Source: Sitta carolinensis (lineage: Eukaryota; Chordata; Aves; Passeriformes; Sittidae). Taken from it: a stretch of 64,000 bases of DNA. Made by a program: the position numbers and the translations under genes. Location of the stretch: positions 119,944,410-120,008,409 of the forward strand of contig CM063284.1 of assembly GCA_032173965.1 (NCBI GenBank). The letters are read 5' to 3'. Below are positions 57,905 to 64,000 of this stretch, one piece after another. The notes beneath the pieces were generated by a model. It was not told the origin of the DNA, made no database searches, and was given only the letters and a program-made list of their open reading frames with translations. Numbering within the stretch: the first letter of the stretch is position 1; every line of letters begins with the position of its first letter.

Positions 57905-59194
57905 AAGGGAAATAGACCACTTGATGATACTTTTTGTCCAGGGTCTTGTCTCCAAAGCAAACCACCTCCGTAACTGCTAAGCACATGTAAAATATGGGAA
58001 AAGTAGTTTGGAGTTAACTCCTCGTAGAGTTTCCCCCTAATCCCCCTTTTTAGGTATGTGTAGTGTCTTGAATTGCACTGGTTTGTGTTGCTTTCAAGTC
58101 ACTGTATTTAAAGCCCTAGTACCAGGATAAGGCTAATAGTCCTGCAAATTATTTTATTTGTTATGTCTTGGTAGAGTGTGAGCTAATGAGGTATTTGTCT
58201 TTTTTTTCCATAAAATAATGCCAAGGAATACACAAAAGAAGCATAATATCCTACACATTTCTGCATAGTTAGTGCTTTTCTGGCAGGATGAAAGATTTAC
58301 CATTGATTTGTTTCCCCGCCTTTAAAAAAAAATATTTAAGACTGACCACATTTTTTAAAATTTATTTATAGTCTGGATCAATAAGATATTTTCATATCAT
58401 ATTCATAAAAGATACCATCTTCAAGTTTTATAAAGCTATTATCAAGGGGTATTTTGATATCTCTTTGTACTCATTTCACACTCCAACTGCTCAAACTCAA
58501 CACTGCCAAAACAATACCTTTTTTGTTTGGTCAGTTGGTTTTCAATCAAATTTTTGCTGTTAAGGTGTCCCAAGTTTAGTGCTTTTCTAGGCCTGTAGTT
58601 TTAGTATTCCCTTTGATTCAGTTAAGTTTTCAAGGATTCTTGAAAAAAATCATCCTAATGATTCTTTCTTGCTATATAAGGGCCTTATGACAATTTCTTT
58701 CATTGTCCCACAGCTAGTAGTCATCACTGCAGCTCCTCTCTCCTGCCTGTTCCACTGTCAGCTTCCCATGGCCACAGCTTCCCTCATTGCAGCTCTGGCA
58801 CTCACCTCAGTGCACAGTAAGCTGAATAAACTCACTGAGGCAGCAGAAAACAAATCCAAGGAAAAAGTGTTTTGCTGGTTTTATGAGCTGAATCACTTCC
58901 CCAAGGATGGGAGCACAAGAACTTGAAAAAAGTATATAAAGGGGGAAAATGAGGTCCATGGAAATAGAGGAAGGAGGATAACCTATTTCAACAAGAACAA
59001 ACTCTTAATTCAACAACATCTTCTAACTCAGTCATCCCTAGGGACATACATGTAATTCACCTGGTAGGCAGTATCCCTTCAGTCACTCCTTTGCACTTGA
59101 ACTAGTACAAGAACCAGTAACTGCAGTTTGTGAGTGTCATGGATCATTTATATATAACCCTCAGTGCTGGGTTCTGTCCTTGGTTCACAATAGC

Positions 59195-59912
59195 CCCATG
59201 CAGCACCACAGGCATGGGGAAGAGTGGCTGGAAAGCTGCCTGGCAGAAAAGGATCTGGGGATGTTCAACAGCCAGTTGAACATGAGACAGTGTGTGCCCA
59301 GGTAGCCAAGGTCAGGGGCATCCTGGCTTGTATCAGCAATAGTTTGGCCGGCAGGACCAGGACAGTGATTGTGCCCCTGTACTTGGCACTGGCGTGGCCA
59401 CATCTGGAGTGCTGTGTTCAGTTTTGGGCCCTCACTGCAAGAATGACATTGGGGTGCTGGAGCTCATCCAGAGAAGGGCACCAGAGCTGGGGAAGGGTCT
59501 GGAGCACAAGTCTCATGAGGAGCAGCTGAGGGAGTTCTGATAGTTCAGCTTGGAGAAAAGGAGGCTGAGGGAAGACCTTATCGCTCTCTACAAATACATG
59601 AAAGAAGGTTGTATCTGGGTGGGGGGGTCAGTCTCTTCTCCTGAGTAACAAGTAATAGGATGAGAGAAGATGGCCTCAAGTTGCACCAGGGGAGGTTTAG
59701 GTTCGATATTATGAAAAAATTCTTCACCAAAAGGATTGTGAGGCATTGAAAAAGACTGCTCAGGGAAGTGGTGGAGTCACCATTCTTGGAGGTATTTAAA
59801 AGACATGTAGATGTGGCACTTTGGGACATGGTTTAGTGGTGGACTTGGAAGTGGTGTGGTAACAGTTGGACTCAATGATCTTAAAGATCTTTTACAATCT
59901 AAACAATTCTAT
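59195..59912 (+). mobile_element. CR1 LINE, 3' portion
   Basis: The plus strand matches CR1 from the last part of pol (CTGGCAGAAAAGGATCTGGG, then TGGAGTGCTGTGTTCAGTTT) through the 3' non-coding region (CACCAGGGGAGGTTTAGGTT, then CAATGATCTTAAAGATCTTT). It ends in the tail unit AATTCTATG near 59912. It is 5'-truncated with frame-breaking changes and an imperfect poly-G (59620..59626). Confidence 0.88.
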
Positions 59913-60201
59913 GCTTTCTAATCAGCTTTGGGATCTTGTTCTATGACTAGGTTTCCTAGCCGTTGTTGTGTAAAATCATCATTAACTTTTGTGAGATTGC
60001 AGAATAGCAATAAATACACAAAAGCATTCTCCAATCCCATGGGAAAATGCCCTTATATTTGTAAGGGCATGGCATTCCCATTTTCACAGCATTTGCAAAC
60101 AGTACGGCCTGCATAAAGGTACAATTTCAATTCTTTCTGCAGTGGCAAACCTGTCAAGAGAGAAACTTGCTCTTAGGACTATGTAAAGATGTTTGTTTTG
60201 G

Positions 60202-60275
60202 TGTTGGAACCCAGAATGCAGAGAAATATTCATGTATTAAAATGAATGCTTAAACATGCGTTCTGGGTTCCAACA
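60202..60275. mobile_element. 74-bp palindromic mini-insertion built from LTR ends
   Basis: The left arm is TGTTGGAACCCAGAATGC, and the right arm read in reverse is TGTTGGAACCCAGAACGC (17 of 18 identical). An inner ATTCAT/ATGAAT pair leaves an 8-nt loop. Both arms match the 5' terminus of the LTR at 49608..50227, whose similarity extends about 11 bp past the left arm (AGAGAA then an ATATT-like stretch). Perfect 6-bp duplications TTTTGG flank it at 60196..60201 and 60276..60281. It is therefore a real insertion with integrase-type duplication, yet it lacks the other LTR end. A MITE-like element that happens to share the end is the alternative. Confidence 0.7.
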
Positions 60276-63200
60276 TTTTGGGAAGTTATTCCACCTAACT
60301 ACAGGTTCTAAAACGTTTGACTTCCCTGCTTACTTTTGGGTCTGAATACTTTAATAGCAGGTTGGCAGTTGGGTATGAGCATCCAGCACCAAGTGATGAA
60401 TGGGAAATCAGTATTACTCTCTTCACTTGACAGGTTGATTACAGAAGGTGCAACAATGGTACCCAAATTCACAATAAAATACAATTGTATAAGACTTATT
60501 ATGCAAAATATTTCCTTTGAAAGCTTTACCATAGTGAATTTAAAATGCACAATATCTCTCAAGCACAAAACAATCAATTGATATTGCAAACCAAACTCTT
60601 TATGGCTAGAACTTCAAAAGAACATAGTTCCCATTTGGCTAGATTAAGGAGACGGGCTGACATCCTATTTTGATTTATCTGTGTTAATGAAAGACATGAA
60701 GTCAGGACTAGGCAGGCCCTTCATCCTTAGAGTTCCTGAGTTCCCAGCTGACAACCTCCTTCCCTCGTGGGCTGCCCTGCTGCGGTGGCAAAGGCCCACA
60801 CAGTGCTCTCAGCTGCTGTTCTGTGAGGGGCAGGATCCTAACACACAGCTTGGTCTCATGAGCTGATCAGTTCCAAAACAGGAGGCACCAGTGCTACCAA
60901 GGCACCATCTTTTTAAGGTCACACTTCAGTTGCTGACAGTTTTGAGGTTTTACATGTCCTTGATAGTGAAGGAAGCTGGTGATGTCCAAGAGGTTCCTCA
61001 GCCTAGTCTATTTCAGGCCACAAAGAGAGGAAAAAACTCAGCTGAAGGGTGGTATGAAGTGATGTCTCTGCTTTTCCTTCAGTGTTTCACATTTCCAGCC
61101 AGGTTTTCTACTTGATGAAATGTCACAAATGCCATAAATCAACACAGTTGTCTTTCTTCCCCTTTGTCCTCACACTGCTGCCATTTTTGGGCAACATCTT
61201 CTCTTCATTCCTAGCCCAATATTAGTAAAAGAATAAGCAAAACAGCATGTGCATAAGGAGGCTAAAGGACTTTAGATTCTCCTGGAGCCTGAGCATTGGG
61301 AATCATAAAGCAAAAGGACAAGAAGTGTCACTCCTCGGGGACCCTCACCAAGCTAGTGTCCTAATGAACTCCCGAGGGCAGCTAACTGCTGGGAGAGAAC
61401 AGCTCATTATTTTTATTTCAGATGTCAGAGAGAGCACTTGTAACAGCAGATCCTATACTAAAGAGCTCATTTAGTACAAGAAATGAGCTTAACTGAGTCA
61501 GATACTGCTGGGAGACATCCACATTAATGTTTGTTGGTCTCCAGAGAAGAACTAGCTTCAGTCTCATGAATGAAAGAAAGAAACCATGAATGCCAGGGAG
61601 GTGCAAAGCAATAGGGAAAGGGAAGGGAAGAAAAGAGAAAATCTCAGAAATAATGGTGGAACTTGGAGGTGCCAGCCATCATTATTAAGGCTGTACATAT
61701 CACAGAAGAAAGGACTAAATTTTCTCACTGAAGTCATTCTTCTCCCTTATAGTCTGCCTCTGCCATGCACTCCCATCCAGGCAGCAGCCCCATGATGAGC
61801 AGTGGGGCCAGGGCAGCGGCAGCGATGGATTCAGTTGGCCATCCAGGGATCATCAGGCATGGAGAGGTGGTGAAGTGGCTTACCTCAGGGTGGGGCCCAG
61901 TGAGAAGCAGCAGATGGTCAAGACACCTGCAAAGGGAAGGCTCTGATGTGCCTTGCTCATTGCAGGGCTGAATCCAGCACCATGCCAATAACATGGGCTC
62001 TCCTTTGAGGGCCTAGCAGCAAGATAAAGCCCATGCCACCTATATTAGTCATGGCAATGGTTTCATAGGGCTTACTGTTTTATTTTAGGAGATGCTGAGT
62101 CTCAGGAAGCAAGTTACAGTGAATCTGCTTGAGATAATTTTAACAGTTGTGTTCAAAATTAGACTTTTCTTCTCAAGTGAAAGCCCAATGTGTGTGTCTA
62201 AAAAAGCTAGGCGAATATCTTAAAAGTGGGATTGACTCTCAGTTATTTATGTCTGTCTCCTATGCAAACACACAGAGAAAACCTTATTTTGAAAAATAAA
62301 CTAAAGCGTAATAAGGGTCAGGTTTCATACATAAGTGTAAAGAATAAAATAAAATTTTTAAAAAATATAAAGCATAAAAGACACAAGGAGAAGCTAAAAC
62401 TTATTTTCTTTTTATACATACCATTAAATTGAGATCATATTGATAAATGCTAAGTAAAATAGGAGGCAGGGGCAGGAAGTGGATTTAATTCCCAATCTTT
62501 CAACATGTCAGACTGTTCTAGGAATTTGTCTGGTGGGGCAGAGGTAATAGGGATGATGCAGGAAGCTTTCAGAGTCAGCACAGAACCTTTATCTGGGCAG
62601 TATCTCAGGTCTGAGGAAAGCAGTGAGGGCTTCATCCATGGAAGGAGAGGAGCCAGCCCTTTCTTCCCCTCTGGAGCCAGCCAGGCTGGAACCCCTCACT
62701 CAGGCACCTCAGGCTCTGGGCAGCTTTGAGCCACCGCTCATTCTGCAATGAATCTAGCCACAAGCAAGATACATCTAAAGGCAGATAATCCACCAGCTAA
62801 TCATCAAAGATAGCTTTTTTTTCAAGTTATTTACAAGCAAGACATACCAGATCATTGAACACATACCTTGTTTGGAATGTATACAGGGCCATGGTAGCCT
62901 AGCGGCAATAAGAAGAGAGATGATATATGCAAAGACATATTTGGTGCCTGTAATTGTTTCCTAAGCCCTATACCACTGGTTTTAAGCCTTTTTTTTTTTT
63001 TTCCCTACTGCCACAGAAGTATCAGGCATTAAGGAGGCATGAGATACTCAGACAATTTACATGGGAGAGGAAGAAGGGAGTTGTACTGTGCCTTTCAATG
63101 TGATTTCACTCTTTGTGTTCACATCTTTTCCCTGAAAGTCCCAGTCCCTCTACTACATCCTGCTTTTAAAATAATATAAACATTCATCTGAAAATGTGAA

Positions 63201-64000
63201 AGCATTGTTTGAACCCAGGATCAAAGCTATGAAAAAAGACTAAACCAGACTTCCCTCTCACTCATTCACAAAGATCTCATTTCTCAGCATCTGCCACTTT
63301 ATTCCAATGTCACCTTTCAGCAGCCCTTTGGCAAGAGTTCTGTATTTATTTATAAGCTAGTGCACTTATGTTTGGCTAATATATGCATTATGACATTAAC
63401 CAACCTTAAACATTATTCTTCTCTCTAAACGTATATGCTTTTACATGTGCTAGTTTTAAATGGTAAGTGACAAATTCAAAATACTTGGAAATAACTGCTT
63501 GAATTCTTTGCCCATATGCAAATTCAAAATTCCGTATTAGAATAGAACATTTGCTCACTGTTTTTTTCCCCCCACCTGATCATTAGTTTCTCTCAGGGGA
63601 AACAGACTGGCAAAATCACAAAATAGCAGTGCCACAATAGAAGAAACATGGAAGAATGCCAGCGAGTAAAAATATCCTACCCAAAAGCCAGTACACAGAA
63701 ACATAAATATATCTGGGAACTCCTGGGTCATCATCTCCCAAGGCCAGTCACCAGGACATGGTGGGCTTTTAGTGGGGTGCAGTGTGGCCTCACCACAAAC
63801 ATCAGTAACTTCAAAATATAGGGGGTTTAGTACAAAATACCAAAAACCCCACAAAATCTATATTGCTCCATTAAACAGTGAACAAGAAAAAAATCAATTT
63901 CATTGCCAGCTTCTAAGTAAATCTACCATGTGTCTAGAGGTAGACACATCAAAGATTTTCCTGGCCCCTGCCAGTGTCTGAATTGGTGCTCTGAGGTGTC

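Larger units (their letters stand above)
57731..64000. other. Intergenic region upstream of SLCO5A1
   Basis: AT-rich DNA beyond the CpG island. It contains a T-rich run at 57879..57904, CR1 at 59195..59912 and the palindromic insertion at 60202..60275. The rest (57910..59190 and 60290..64000) has scattered short open frames with no recognisable domain, and I see no neighbouring gene. Confidence 0.75.

Noticed and set aside
63555..63854. 99-codon minus-strand open frame with hydrophobic stretches
   Set aside because: The composition looks membrane-like, but no family match comes to mind. There is no splice or promoter context, and frames of this length arise by chance in 64 kb.

Overview
The window is vertebrate genomic DNA, almost certainly avian and probably passerine. 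It has a spliced gene with GT/AG introns of 3 to 32 kb, a GC-rich CpG-island promoter, several CR1 LINE fragments, bird-type retroviral LTRs, and a tRNA-Ile-headed SINE with a CR1 tail, a design known from songbirds. There is no prokaryotic gene organisation.

The only protein-coding gene I can support is the 5' half of SLCO5A1 (OATP5A1, organic anion transporter family member 5A1) on the minus strand. The first coding exon (55366..56293) lies in a CpG island. Four more coding exons follow leftward at 22854..22986, 16596..16816, 7749..7913 and 4254..4452. All junction phases agree, and together they encode residues 1 to 549, transmembrane segments 1 to 9. The remaining exons, including the Kazal-type extracellular loop and the last three membrane segments, lie beyond the left edge. 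The 5' leader appears to contain an intron (about 56710..57445) and carries four short non-overlapping AUG uORFs before the main start.

The rest is intron or upstream intergenic DNA. Recognisable content: CR1 fragments at 870..1350, 4965..5222, 23466..24693, 40607..40673, 49172..49607 plus 50228..50390, and 59195..59912; a tRNA-derived SINE at 27318..27452; an LTR-like stretch with a 42-bp tandem array (about 11211..11990); an LTR at about 12320..12855; two tail-to-tail LTRs of one family (17818..18712 and 18823..19262); and a 620-bp LTR (49608..50227) that interrupts a CR1 copy with a perfect 6-bp target-site duplication.

The most unusual item is a 74-bp imperfect palindrome at 60202..60275. 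Both of its ends match the 5' terminus of the LTR at 49608..50227, and it is flanked by a perfect 6-bp duplication. It looks like a miniature insertion made from two inverted copies of one retroviral LTR end. Repeat identities rest on recalled consensus features and comparison within the window, not on a database search.
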